This document shows, one piece after another, positions 1 through 8,183 of a stretch of 28,267 bases of DNA; positions within the stretch are counted from its first letter, which is position 1, and each line of letters begins with the position of its first letter. The notes beneath the pieces were generated by a model. It ran no database searches and was not told the DNA's origin. It was given only the letters and a program-made list of their open reading frames with translations. The DNA lies in the IMG/VR virus record IMGVR_UViG_3300044970_002154, positions 1-28,267 of that record. One strand, written 5' to 3'. The position numbers and the translations under genes were made by a program. This stretch comes from a virus.

Positions 1-413
1 TTTAGCGACTCAACCTCAACAGCATGTCTTGCTTTTAATGATGAAACTTCTGTAGAATGATTTACTTTTAGTGCTTCGATTTCTGCAGCATGACTTGCAA
101 TTGTATTTTTTAATTGTGTTCTTGATTCAACAACTTCTTTTTTAAATGTTTCAACGTGTCCGTTTTTCGTATTTAAATTTGCGTTTGCCTGATCAAGTTG
201 CGCCTTCAGTGAATTGAGTTGTGATAAGAGTGCATTATTATCTGATGAGACATTGGTGAGTTCTTTAATCTTGGCTTCAAGTTCCGCAGTTTTTGTTCCA
301 TTTTGTTTAGAAACTTCTAACTGCGCTTGAAGCACAAGATTTTTATTGAAAGCCTCGCCCAACGACTCATTTAATAATCGAATATATGCATTAACAAATT
401 GTTGATCATTCAT
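1..413 (-). CDS. Coiled-coil protein of unknown function, C-terminus outside window
   Basis: The reading frame opens with ATG at 413-411 and stays open for 137 codons to the window edge, so the C-terminus is missing. The start is well supported by an AGGAG at 424-420, six bases upstream. The protein begins MNDQQFVNAYIRLLNESL and then becomes almost wholly helical, rich in Ala, Glu, Lys, Leu, Gln and Asn, with heptad-like spacing (for example AELEAKIKELTN, then LLSQLNSLKAQLDQAN, then HAAEIEALKVNH). No signal peptide or membrane segment is visible. It follows the second fibre gene by 12 bases and looks like part of the same transcript. A fibre-assembly chaperone or a minor virion component are both possible, but no motif decides between them. 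The coding call is firm; the function is unknown. Confidence 0.85.
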   Translation of the reverse strand, partial: MNDQQFVNAYIRLLNESLGEAFNKNLVLQAQLEVSKQNGTKTAELEAKIKELTNVSSDNNALLSQLNSLKAQLDQANANLNTKNGHVETFKKEVVESRTQLKNTIASHAAEIEALKVNHSTEVSSLKARHAVEVESL

Positions 414-419
414 AATCTA

Positions 420-424
420 CTCCT
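420..424 (-). promoter_or_regulatory. Ribosome binding site for the coiled-coil gene
   Basis: The minus strand reads AGGAG six bases before the ATG at 413, just after the TAA of the preceding fibre gene. It fixes the start of the partial gene at the left edge of the window. Confidence 0.75.
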
Positions 425-425
425 A

Positions 426-2345
426 TTAGAAGGAGCCACCATCTAGCATTGCAAATGTTGGAACTCCAGCAGAAATTTGAAGCACTTGTCCATTAGTACC
501 AGTTGCGAATCCAACTGAACTTGTTGTGTTACCAAAGAACACGCCATTTGCAGTTAGAGAACCCAATCCAAGACCACCAGAACTTACAGCAAGTGGCGTT
601 CCGAGAGTCAATGATCCAGTTACATCAAGATCATTCGTGACATAGATGTCTGGAACAATAATTGTATTAGCAACTTCAAGGACACCATTACCGCTCAAGC
701 GCATTGCTTGAGAAGTGTTGCCGTACCACTTAAATCCTACGCTGTTTGCACTGCTATCAACGCCTGTCCAAATATGATTTCCTTCAACGCCGATCGCATA
801 ATTTGGGCGACCTGCTTGATCAAAGTCATAAAGACGTAGACGTTCACCATCAAAGTTAGAGAGGCTTGGTCCTTGCGTGGTAGTTCTGTTGCTGACGAAT
901 ACGTTTGCTTCAGAATTTTCACCGACAACGAGATTTACACCAACTGTTGCATACTTGGATGCTACAAGATTGCTCTTAACATTTACTGTGCCACCATCTA
1001 GAGCGTGACCAATGTTAATTGTATTTGCAACACCACCGAAGTTAATAACATCAGTTGTGATATTTAAGAGATTAAACGTTGCTGGACCAGTTAGGTCACC
1101 ACCTTCAACATCGAGATCATTAGCAATTGTCGTCGTACCTGCAGCAGCACCAATCTTGAGCGTTGTTGCTGCACCAGCAAAGTTGACTGTTGTTGCAGTC
1201 GTGTTTACGACATTTGTCGTTGCTGTCGTGGTGATGATGTCACCACCAGAGACTGTCAAGTCTCCTGTTACAGTTGCTGTACCAGTTACGAGTAATGATG
1301 TATCAACTGTGAGTGCATCGATATTTGCTGACTGCGCATCAACATTTGCACGAAGTAATGCATACGTCGTGTTTGCAAAGTCTACAACATTTCCTTCATG
1401 ACCTTCATCTGCAAGACCATCGAAGAGATGCCAAACTCCTGTTGAAGCGTCGCGAACAAGACCTGTGTGAGAATAAACACCAGCAGTGTTTTTCCCACCC
1501 ATGAAGCCAATGTCAACAATATCACTTGTATCGTTATTTGCAGCAAGATAGATTAATGGGTCGCTAACATTCAACGTTGAAACATTGATATATGTCGTGT
1601 TACCGTTTAGATTAATGTTACCAGTTACATTGATACCTTCATTAAATGTAATGGTGTTGGCAAATGTCTTATTGCCATTAATCGTTTGAGTTCCGCTGGT
1701 GCGGACAACTGTTGAGTCGACTGCAATCGCATCACCAGTGTTGCTGATACCGTCTCCAGCAATAACATCAAGAGTGATTGATCCGCCAAGAGCAACTGTA
1801 CCACCACCAGCAAGACCATCGCCTGCAGTAACTGTGAGGTCATCATTGACAAGCATTGCATTGGTGACTTGATCCGAACCGATCGTAAAGACACCAGTGT
1901 TTGAAAGAGAAACGTTACCTGTTACATCAACACCGACATAGTATCCTGCGGTGTTACCAACAAGAATTTTATTATTCTGATCGGAGAATGCAGCGCCAAT
2001 GCTGACATCGTTTAGATCTGCAAGAGTTACGTTTCCAGTAACTGCTAAATCAACATATTCTTTTGTTGCAATATGAGAATTTGCTGTTGGGGCGACGAGA
2101 ACATCTGCTTGAGCGAGTTGAATGCTGCCATTTGCATAGCGACGAACTAAAGTGCTCGCGCCATTGGCTGCAGAAGCATTGTCAACCAGATCAGTATAAT
2201 ACTTACCACCGATGTTCATTACACCATTGGCAGTATCACCAATAAAGATTACGTTACTAACATAGGAATACGCTAGTTCACCTTCTAAAAGTGTTCCTGG
2301 GGCTACGTTTGAAGTAGATCTTTTAATCTGAACTAATGTTGACAT
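426..2345 (-). CDS. Tail fibre-like structural protein (639 aa)
   Basis: This is a second, smaller fibre-type protein. The N-terminus (VQIKRSTSNVAPGTLLEGELAY, with FIGD near residue 35) is the fold start often seen in marine T4-like phage fibre proteins. Residues about 95-200 contain LNDV and GDGL-type turns, and about 225-310 contain 'GNKTFANTITFN' and 'LIYLAANND' shaft elements. Residues about 360-450 are a tandem module (GGDI, then GGDLTGPATFN) also found in the 1470-aa fibre. The C-terminal part has TPLAVSSGGLGLGSLTANGV and ends in LDGGSF. No S74 chaperone domain is present, so trimerisation would need another mechanism. The ATG overlaps the preceding TAA, and GGAGG lies nine bases upstream. 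Role inferred from composition and position: a tail-associated fibre or adhesin shaft. The exact target is unknown. Confidence 0.85.
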   Translation of the reverse strand: MSTLVQIKRSTSNVAPGTLLEGELAYSYVSNVIFIGDTANGVMNIGGKYYTDLVDNASAANGASTLVRRYANGSIQLAQADVLVAPTANSHIATKEYVDLAVTGNVTLADLNDVSIGAAFSDQNNKILVGNTAGYYVGVDVTGNVSLSNTGVFTIGSDQVTNAMLVNDDLTVTAGDGLAGGGTVALGGSITLDVIAGDGISNTGDAIAVDSTVVRTSGTQTINGNKTFANTITFNEGINVTGNINLNGNTTYINVSTLNVSDPLIYLAANNDTSDIVDIGFMGGKNTAGVYSHTGLVRDASTGVWHLFDGLADEGHEGNVVDFANTTYALLRANVDAQSANIDALTVDTSLLVTGTATVTGDLTVSGGDIITTTATTNVVNTTATTVNFAGAATTLKIGAAAGTTTIANDLDVEGGDLTGPATFNLLNITTDVINFGGVANTINIGHALDGGTVNVKSNLVASKYATVGVNLVVGENSEANVFVSNRTTTQGPSLSNFDGERLRLYDFDQAGRPNYAIGVEGNHIWTGVDSSANSVGFKWYGNTSQAMRLSGNGVLEVANTIIVPDIYVTNDLDVTGSLTLGTPLAVSSGGLGLGSLTANGVFFGNTTSSVGFATGTNGQVLQISAGVPTFAMLDGGSF

Positions 2346-2545
2346 TAATATGTTCCTCCGTCAACCTTCGGTAACGCCTGTACAACGTAGGTTGAAGTAT
2401 TTGCTTGGTATACCAGAATATCTCCGTCTTGCTGCCCAGAGACGTTAATATCATTAATTTGAGAAAATGATACTGCGCCAACTTTAGCAACCTTACCGAA
2501 AGTAACGCGCCCAACTTTGTTTTTGTTAGAAACGGTAATCTTCAT
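2345..2545 (-). CDS. Small fibre-region protein ending in DGGTY (66 aa)
   Basis: This short gene sits between two fibre-region genes and overlaps each by one base (ATG shares the A of the preceding TAA; its own TAA overlaps the next ATG). The N-terminal half is basic and rich in Val/Phe repeats (VGRVTFGKVAKVGAVSF). The C-terminal half, INDINVSGQQDGDILVYQ, followed by VDGGTY, resembles the LNDV...NKILV segment and the LDGGSF end of the neighbouring 639-aa fibre. That likeness suggests a detached fibre module or a small structural piece that joins the same complex. No clear Shine-Dalgarno precedes it, so translational coupling to the upstream gene is likely. Function is not recognised beyond that. 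Confidence 0.75.
   Translation of the reverse strand: MKITVSNKNKVGRVTFGKVAKVGAVSFSQINDINVSGQQDGDILVYQANTSTYVVQALPKVDGGTY
2355..2359 (-). promoter_or_regulatory. Ribosome binding site of the 639-aa fibre, inside the upstream gene
   Basis: GGAGG on the minus strand lies nine bases before the ATG at 2345. It is embedded in the GAC GGA GGA ACA TAT codons that encode the C-terminal DGGTY of the 66-aa protein, so the same bases serve as coding sequence and as a strong ribosome binding site. Confidence 0.7.
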
Positions 2546-2877
2546 TATTTAGTAACCTGTGGAGTTACAGTAATAATTCCCTCTACAATTCTCGTAACTG
2601 TATTGGATGTGTCGGTCATTTTAACGTCGTACACATATCTTCCAGCCTTAATATTAGCAGTTGTCGCCGCAGAAAGATAGATGTTTACGTTCCCATTTGC
2701 CGAATCGACAATATTTAGGGTTAAATTTGCCGTTGGGGTGAGTGAATAATAAGATTTACGAATCTGACCAGAAAAAATATAACCAGCAACGTTAATCACC
2801 GATCCGTCGTCGTCGACGAGGTCGATATTAGATTCGAACGTTGCCCCTTGATCAATCGTTAATTCTGCGTATGGCAT
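2545..2877 (-). CDS. Small beta-sandwich fibre-region protein (110 aa)
   Basis: The protein reads as an all-beta domain: LTIDQGATFESNIDLVDDDG, then GYIFSGQIRKSYYS, LTLNIVDSANGNVNIYLS, a T/A-rich turn, AGRYVYDVKMTD, and VTRIVEGIITVTPQVT at the end. This order (gap-filling 'ID.G.TF', 'I..D.DG..', 'G....GQIR', 'G.Y.YD', 'EG..TV.P.VT') is the layout of small immunoglobulin-like phage proteins of the BppU-N type found next to fibres. That family link is from memory of the pattern, not a search. It overlaps the next gene by one base. No cysteine, signal peptide or membrane segment. Probable role: a small connector or decoration domain in the fibre assembly. Confidence 0.75.
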   Translation of the reverse strand: MPYAELTIDQGATFESNIDLVDDDGSVINVAGYIFSGQIRKSYYSLTPTANLTLNIVDSANGNVNIYLSAATTANIKAGRYVYDVKMTDTSNTVTRIVEGIITVTPQVTK

Positions 2878-2898
2878 TTAGATTTCCGAATATAAAAA

Positions 2899-3555
2899 TT
2901 AAGGTGGAATTGGTCCAAGATAAGCCTGTGCATAAAGAGAAACTGGTCGTGTTATCAAAGTTCCGCCGCTTTTAATAATAAGATTTCCAGATGCTTGTCT
3001 AGTATCACTTTGATCACCACCCGAACCTTGTAATATGTTTGTTGACACAATCCATGTTCTGTCAGCCGTTAGTACATGGTCGGTATTTGCTCCACTTCCT
3101 CCAGTCAATGCGCCGCTGGTAACATTAAATTGAGCAGTGTATTCAGAATTTGCTCCAGATGTTAACCAAGTAAAATGTTGGCTGTATCCTGGGTCACCTG
3201 TATCGTTGGCTTCAATTTTCATGACACCATTACTAAACAACGTAAGTGCTGCTACAGACTGAGCCACTGTAAAAGAATCATAAGTTTCTACACCATCAAA
3301 TGAACTTATTGTGAGTGAATTATTAAGATTATATGTTTTTACATAATCTTGATTACCACCTCTATAATTTAACATCTCACCACCAGGGAAATTGATTCCC
3401 CAACGACAATCTCCCATTCTAATGTTTGAATTGCTAGTTGAGAATGTCGACGCAAGATTTTTCACCCAATTATTGCTCAATTGTAATTGAGCAGTTGAAC
3501 TCACGCCCAATTCAGTATTAATATTCTGCGCTGAAACTTGACTCGGATTTGGCAT
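2899..3555 (-). CDS. Putative tail fibre tip or adhesin protein (218 aa)
   Basis: The N-terminus (MPNPSQVSAQNINTELGVSS) followed by TAQLQLSN and, near residues 45-60, 'IRMGDCRWGINFPGG' is a pattern I associate with phage tail adhesins, in which a short N-terminal docking segment (INTELG) is followed by a variable beta domain. The rest is beta-rich, with a Gly/Ser/Thr-rich stretch at about 145-160 and an end in YAQAYLGPIPP. The gene starts one base after the stop of the large fibre and precedes two small fibre-region genes. I infer a host-contact or fibre-tip role from place and composition. No catalytic motif is seen. A weak AAGAAGAG stretch lies upstream of the ATG. Confidence 0.75.
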   Translation of the reverse strand: MPNPSQVSAQNINTELGVSSTAQLQLSNNWVKNLASTFSTSNSNIRMGDCRWGINFPGGEMLNYRGGNQDYVKTYNLNNSLTISSFDGVETYDSFTVAQSVAALTLFSNGVMKIEANDTGDPGYSQHFTWLTSGANSEYTAQFNVTSGALTGGSGANTDHVLTADRTWIVSTNILQGSGGDQSDTRQASGNLIIKSGGTLITRPVSLYAQAYLGPIPP

Positions 3556-3556
3556 T

Positions 3557-6500
3557 TCAGACTCTTCTTAGATGCGTAATCAAATCATCGTGTTTCTTAT
3601 CAAGTTCCTTGATTGCTGCGAGCAACAATGCTACAATTTTTTCGTAGCGAACAGCCAATGTTCCGTCTGGTCTTTCTGCAACAACTTCAGGGAGAACTTT
3701 CTGAAGATCCTGAGCAATCACACCAACGTCTTCTTTGCGAAGAAAGAATCCATCTACATCACCATTCTTTTCAAGATAATCTCTATTCCAATCATATCGA
3801 ACACCCTCGATTTGTTTGATTAATTCAAGCGCGTTCTCAATTGTACGAATATTTTCTTTCAATCGACGATCTGAAGATGCGTAAGCAATAATATCACCTG
3901 TTGCACGAATTGCTCCAGAAGAAAGAGAGGCTTGAGTTCCTACGCCAAGACCTCCAACAAATAAATGTGCCGTGCTGCTATTTGCAGTGCCAACTGTTCC
4001 TTGAGCACCTTGTGGACCAGTTGCACCTTGCGCTCCAGTGGCACCAGCGACACCTTGAGCACCTGTTAAACCAGTTGGACCCTGTGCACCCGCTAGACCA
4101 GTGAGACCTTGTGCACCTTGGCGACCTTGAGCACCTTGTGCGCCAGCAAGACCTTGAGCGCCAGGAGCACCAGAAGGACCTTGTGCGCCTGGAGCACCAG
4201 ACGGACCTTGAGCACCTGCTAGACCAGTGAGTCCCTGTGCACCAGTAGCACCTTGAGCGCCAGGAGCACCAGAAGGACCTTGTGCGCCTGGAGCACCAGA
4301 CGGACCTTGAGCACCTGCTAGACCAGTGAGTCCCTGTGCACCAGTAGCACCTTGAGCGCCAGGAGCACCAGAAGGACCTTGTGCGCCTGGAGCACCAGAC
4401 GGACCTTGAGCACCTGCTAGACCAGTGAGTCCCTGTGCACCAGTAGCACCTTGAGCGCCAGGAGCACCAGAAGGACCTTGCGCACCTGGAGCACCAGAAG
4501 GACCTTGTGATCCTGCTAGACCAGCAGCACCTTGAGCACCTGGAGCGCCAGAAGGACCTTGTGCACCTGGAGCACCTGGATTACCAGAAGGACCTTGAGC
4601 ACCTGGTGCACCAGAAGGACCTTGTGATCCTGCTAGACCAGTTGGACCTTGTGATCCTGCTAAACCAGTGAGACCTTGTGCACCAGTGGCACCTTGAGCA
4701 CCTGGTGCACCAGAAGGACCTTGTGATCCTGCTAGACCAGCGACACCTTGCGCGCCTTGGAACCCTGACGGACCTTGAGCACCTGCTAGACCTTGTGGAC
4801 CAACAGCACCTTGAGCACCTTGAGTGCCAGAAGATGCAGAAGTGATACGACCAAAGGCATCAACCGTGATTGTTGAGAAGTTATAAGTTCCAGGAGAAAC
4901 TCCTGTTGATCTCAAATCAACTGTTATGTTAGCATTTCCAGAAGTTCCTGCGGCAACTGCCACTGCAACATTTGGTGAATTATTAAAGTTCAATCCAACG
5001 TTGCGCTGCGTTGATCCAGTGTTAGCAGAAACAGAGGTTGTATTTCCTGAAGTATTTGCTGCAGCAAATGCACTTAAAGCAGTATCAAAATTGTAGAATG
5101 TTGCGCCATCATCTGACCAACCCCACTTGTCAGTGCCTTCGTTCCAACGAACGAATGTATCAGTTGAAGAGCCACGCTCTGCAGTGATTGATGCATTTAG
5201 AGAAGGGATACCAGTTTGATTTGAGTTTAGAATAATCTCGTTATCTTCAACTGCAAGACTTGCAACGTTGAATACTGTTGAGTCACCTTCAACTCGTAGA
5301 TTTCCACTGATTGTTACGTCTTTGCTTACAACAAGATTTCCAGAAATTGTCTGCTCACCTTGTGTCGTAAGGAGATCATACCAGATACCTGCATTCACAT
5401 CATTGGCACTGGCTTGCCATTTACCACCAGACTCAAACCAACGTAGAGTTGCATTTCCAGTTGCAGCAGCGCCGCGATCAACACTAAAGTGACCGTCGCC
5501 AGCAGCAACACCAACTCGGAGAGTTGTTCTGTCTGATGAAGAAATTGAAGGAGCAGTTGTTGTCAATGTTCCGTTAATCGTAACATCGCCGAAGTTTGCA
5601 TCGCCATTTCGGATCCAACGAGTTACAGAATTGCTCAAATTAATGTTTGCAGCAGTCAATTCACCAGCAACATTTGCAACGCCACCAACATACATTCCTT
5701 GAGAAACAACCGTGTTTCTGCTTACTGCAAGATTGCTTGAAAGTGTTGTGTTTCCAGTGACACCTAGAGTGCTTGAAAGCGTCGCGCCGCCAGTAACTCC
5801 GAGCGTTGTTCCAACGGTTGCAGCACCAGTTACACCAAGTGAAGCCAAAGTTGCAGCGCCAGAATTCAATGTTCCAGTCACAGTTGCATTTTGAGTCACG
5901 GCAAGGTTTCTGCTTACAGAAGCGTTTGAAGACAGTACTGTATTTCCAGTAACACCTAGAGTTCCCGAGAGCGTCGTATCACCAGTGACTCCAAGAGTTG
6001 TCCCAACAGTGGCTGCACCAGTAACACCAAGAGAAGCGAGCGTGGCTGCTCCAGAATTCAACGTTCCAGTTACAGTTGCATTCTGAGCAACAGTAACATT
6101 TCTGCTTACTGAAAGATTACTTGAAAGTGTTGTGTTTCCAGTAACTCCGAGCGTTGTCCCTACTGTAGCAGCACCAGTTACACCTAATGAAGCCAAAGTT
6201 GCGGCACCAGAATTTAACGTTCCAGTGATTGTCGCATTTTGACCGATCGTTGTATTATTTGTGACGGATAAATTAGATGACAATGTAGTGTTGCCAGTCA
6301 CGCCCAATGTTGTACCTACAGCCGCAGGTCCAGTGATTGAAGCAGAGGCTAATGTTGCTGCACCAGAGTTCAATGTTCCAGTGATTGTTGCGTTTTGACC
6401 AATTGTTGTATTATTGGTTACAGCAAGATTAGATGATAGAGTTGTGTTTCCAGTAACGCCGAGCGTTGTTCCTACTGTTGCTCCACCAGTTACTGCTGCT

Positions 6501-7969
6501 GATGCTAATGTTGCTGCACCAGAATTTAGTGTTCCAGTGATTGTTGCATTTTGAGTTACAGCAACATTTCTTGTAACTGATAAGTTTGATGATAATGATG
6601 TATTACCAGTTACGGCAAGAGTTCCGCCAACTGCAGCATTGTTAGTAACATCTACAGAAGATAGCGTAGCAGCCCCAGAATTTAGTGTTCCAGTTATAAC
6701 AGCGTTCTGACTTACTGCAATATTTCTGCTTACAGATAGATTTGAAGAAAGTGTTGCATTAGCAGTAACACCTAACTCATTTCGAACTTGCGTTGTTCCA
6801 GAAGTTGATCCAACTCTAACTGTGGCAGCAGCACCACCAAGATTAACTGCAGATGTAGAAGTATTAGCAACATTAAATGTTGATGGACCAGTAATGTCTC
6901 CACCAGATACTTCAAGATCATTTGTTACAGTTAGATCGTTGCGAGCAACAGTGGTTCCAGAAGTTGATCCAAGACGAACTGTCGTAGCAACACCACCAAG
7001 GTTTACTGCAGTCGCAGAAGTGTTTGCGATATTTGCAGTTGCCGTTGATACAATATCACCACCGTTAACAGTTAAATCGCCAGTGACAGTTGCATCACCA
7101 CTCACAAGTAGATTTTGACCAACCGTTGCATTTGATGTTATCGCAAGGTTGCTTGCAAGCGAAGTGTTTCCAGTTACATCAAGCGTTCCACTCAATGCCG
7201 TATTTTGAGTCACAGCAAGATTACTTGATAGTGCTGTGTTGCCAGTTACACCAAGCGTTCCTGCGACAGAAGTGTCGCCACTTGAAGCAGTGACGTTAAA
7301 CTTATCAGCACCAACTTTAAAGTTAGATGTGACGTTGGCTGTTCCTGTAACATTAACATTTTGAGTTACGGCAACATTTGCTCCAACAGAAAGATTACTT
7401 GAGAGAACTGTATTAGCAGTTACTCCCAGCGTTCCTGTTATGTCTGCATTTTGTGTGATAGCAACATTCTTGCTAACTGCAAGATTGCTTGATAATGCAG
7501 TATTACCTGAAACTGCGAGAGTTCCACCCAATACGCTATTCTGAGAAACTGCAAGATTTGATTGTAAGGCACTGTTACCGCTAACCTTTAGATCACTTCC
7601 AACATTAACTGTTCCAGTTGTGGTTGTATTTTGAGTAATTGTTACGTTCTTTGAGACTGCAAGATTACTTGATAGTGCTGTATTGCCACCAACTGACAAT
7701 TGATCTGTGATGATCGCATCGTCACCGACTGTTAGGTCGCTAGTCGTCAATTCACCGCCAACTTGAGCGTCGTATTGAACAGAAAGCAAAACGCCAGAGG
7801 TAGAACGGCTAATCGTAACCGTACCATTTGCGACTTCGAAGTTAGAATTATCCTTAACATAAGGATGATTTCGAAGAATATTTCGATCTTTGATCAGGTC
7901 GTTTGTAGAAACACGCCACTCATCGAACGTGTTCGTGACTGAAACCTGACTTATATTTGCATTAGCCAT
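3557..7969 (-). CDS. Large tail fibre with collagen-like repeats and S74 chaperone
   Basis: This 1470-residue protein is the main fibre candidate. Residues 1-60 ([20 protein letters not shown]) form a docking-type N-terminus. Residues about 60-800 are a shaft of short beta repeats ([14 protein letters not shown]-like), including six copies of a longer unit with LNSGAATL. Residues about 860-1040 form mixed beta domains, including '[11 protein letters not shown]' and '[14 protein letters not shown]'. Residues about 1048-1328 are collagen-like Gly-X-Y ([13 protein letters not shown]). The C-terminus is an S74 intramolecular chaperone: [18 protein letters not shown], then [15 protein letters not shown] and a final helix. 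By analogy with endosialidase-type chaperones the catalytic pair is Ser1366 and Lys1371 and cleavage falls before Ser1366, releasing about 105 residues. AGAGGA precedes the ATG. Expected product: a trimeric fibre attached to the baseplate. Confidence 0.92.
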   Translation of the reverse strand: MANANISQVSVTNTFDEWRVSTNDLIKDRNILRNHPYVKDNSNFEVANGTVTISRSTSGVLLSVQYDAQVGGELTTSDLTVGDDAIITDQLSVGGNTALSSNLAVSKNVTITQNTTTTGTVNVGSDLKVSGNSALQSNLAVSQNSVLGGTLAVSGNTALSSNLAVSKNVAITQNADITGTLGVTANTVLSSNLSVGANVAVTQNVNVTGTANVTSNFKVGADKFNVTASSGDTSVAGTLGVTGNTALSSNLAVTQNTALSGTLDVTGNTSLASNLAITSNATVGQNLLVSGDATVTGDLTVNGGDIVSTATANIANTSATAVNLGGVATTVRLGSTSGTTVARNDLTVTNDLEVSGGDITGPSTFNVANTSTSAVNLGGAAATVRVGSTSGTTQVRNELGVTANATLSSNLSVSRNIAVSQNAVITGTLNSGAATLSSVDVTNNAAVGGTLAVTGNTSLSSNLSVTRNVAVTQNATITGTLNSGAATLASAAVTGGATVGTTLGVTGNTTLSSNLAVTNNTTIGQNATITGTLNSGAATLASASITGPAAVGTTLGVTGNTTLSSNLSVTNNTTIGQNATITGTLNSGAATLASLGVTGAATVGTTLGVTGNTTLSSNLSVSRNVTVAQNATVTGTLNSGAATLASLGVTGAATVGTTLGVTGDTTLSGTLGVTGNTVLSSNASVSRNLAVTQNATVTGTLNSGAATLASLGVTGAATVGTTLGVTGGATLSSTLGVTGNTTLSSNLAVSRNTVVSQGMYVGGVANVAGELTAANINLSNSVTRWIRNGDANFGDVTINGTLTTTAPSISSSDRTTLRVGVAAGDGHFSVDRGAAATGNATLRWFESGGKWQASANDVNAGIWYDLLTTQGEQTISGNLVVSKDVTISGNLRVEGDSTVFNVASLAVEDNEIILNSNQTGIPSLNASITAERGSSTDTFVRWNEGTDKWGWSDDGATFYNFDTALSAFAAANTSGNTTSVSANTGSTQRNVGLNFNNSPNVAVAVAAGTSGNANITVDLRSTGVSPGTYNFSTITVDAFGRITSASSGTQGAQGAVGPQGLAGAQGPSGFQGAQGVAGLAGSQGPSGAPGAQGATGAQGLTGLAGSQGPTGLAGSQGPSGAPGAQGPSGNPGAPGAQGPSGAPGAQGAAGLAGSQGPSGAPGAQGPSGAPGAQGATGAQGLTGLAGAQGPSGAPGAQGPSGAPGAQGATGAQGLTGLAGAQGPSGAPGAQGPSGAPGAQGATGAQGLTGLAGAQGPSGAPGAQGPSGAPGAQGLAGAQGAQGRQGAQGLTGLAGAQGPTGLTGAQGVAGATGAQGATGPQGAQGTVGTANSSTAHLFVGGLGVGTQASLSSGAIRATGDIIAYASSDRRLKENIRTIENALELIKQIEGVRYDWNRDYLEKNGDVDGFFLRKEDVGVIAQDLQKVLPEVVAERPDGTLAVRYEKIVALLLAAIKELDKKHDDLITHLRRV
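3990..4830 (-). repeat. Collagen-like Gly-X-Y coding region of the large fibre
   Basis: Roughly 280 codons follow a Gly-X-Y pattern built from a few triplets ([24 protein letters not shown]). Gln, Ala, Ser, Pro and Leu dominate the X and Y positions. Known collagen-like phage regions form triple helices that act as rigid rods in trimeric fibres. Here it sits directly before the S74 chaperone, which fits trimer formation from the C-terminal end. Confidence 0.88.
4154..4450 (-). repeat. Three identical 99-bp tandem repeats in the collagen-like region
   Basis: Units begin at 4154, 4253 and 4352 with a period of exactly 99 bp (33 codons, 11 Gly-X-Y triplets) and match base for base by eye. A fourth copy starts at 4451 but diverges after about 30 bases. 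Each encodes Gly-X-Y repeats of the type [13 protein letters not shown] and GLTGLAG. Because the unit is a multiple of three, gain or loss of copies changes fibre length without breaking the frame. Confidence 0.9.
5700..6720 (-). repeat. Six degenerate shaft repeats (52 or 64 codons)
   Basis: Six successive units each carry [11 protein letters not shown], then VGTTLGVTG (VGGTLAVTG in the first), then a SSN element. The four upstream units are 52 residues; the last two gain an extra 12-residue LGVTG element and are 64. The protein sequence is strongly conserved between units, but the DNA differs at many third codon positions, so the repeats are old and kept at protein level, unlike the near-identical collagen repeats of the same gene. 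Confidence 0.8.
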
Positions 7970-7970
7970 A

Positions 7971-8177
7971 TTATCCTCTGCTCAAGATCTGCTGAAGCAT
8001 CTGCTTTATCTCAGAAAGTTCTGATTTTAGATTATTTATTTCCGCGTCTCTGGCTTTCTCAGCGTTTGCGCGTTCCATTTCAGTTTCGTATTTGCGTTTC
8101 ATCGAAATATCACTACAAAATACCCCATTATTTCTAGAGTCCCTAATATAACCAGTATCTCCAATCTTATTTCTCAT
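7971..8177 (-). CDS. Small coiled-coil protein between baseplate and fibre genes (68 aa)
   Basis: The N-terminal 25 residues ([20 protein letters not shown]) are polar with a single Cys at residue 21. From about residue 30 the chain is a highly charged helix ending in a leucine/isoleucine heptad stretch ([19 protein letters not shown]), a short coiled coil. It begins six bases after the 990-aa gene stops and ends one base before the fibre gene. Similar short proteins occur at this place in marine T4-like phages as far as I recall, but I cannot name a function. A fibre-attachment collar or a trimerising adaptor would fit the coiled coil. The coding call rests on tight packing, sensible composition and a normal ATG. 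Confidence 0.75.
   Translation of the reverse strand: MRNKIGDTGYIRDSRNNGVFCSDISMKRKYETEMERANAEKARDAEINNLKSELSEIKQMLQQILSRG
8033..8040 (-). promoter_or_regulatory. Possible T4-type late promoter box, imperfect (AATAAATA)
   Basis: The minus strand reads AATAAATA, seven of eight bases of the T4 late promoter box TATAAATA, about 63 bases upstream of the large fibre ATG at 7969. It lies inside the 68-aa gene. In an AT-rich genome this can occur by chance, so the call is tentative. Confidence 0.25.
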
Positions 8178-8183
8178 CGTTTA

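Noticed and set aside
4154-4450. 99-bp direct repeats as a CRISPR array or other non-coding repeat
   Set aside because: The repeats are contiguous, have no spacers and encode in-frame Gly-X-Y triplets of the fibre.
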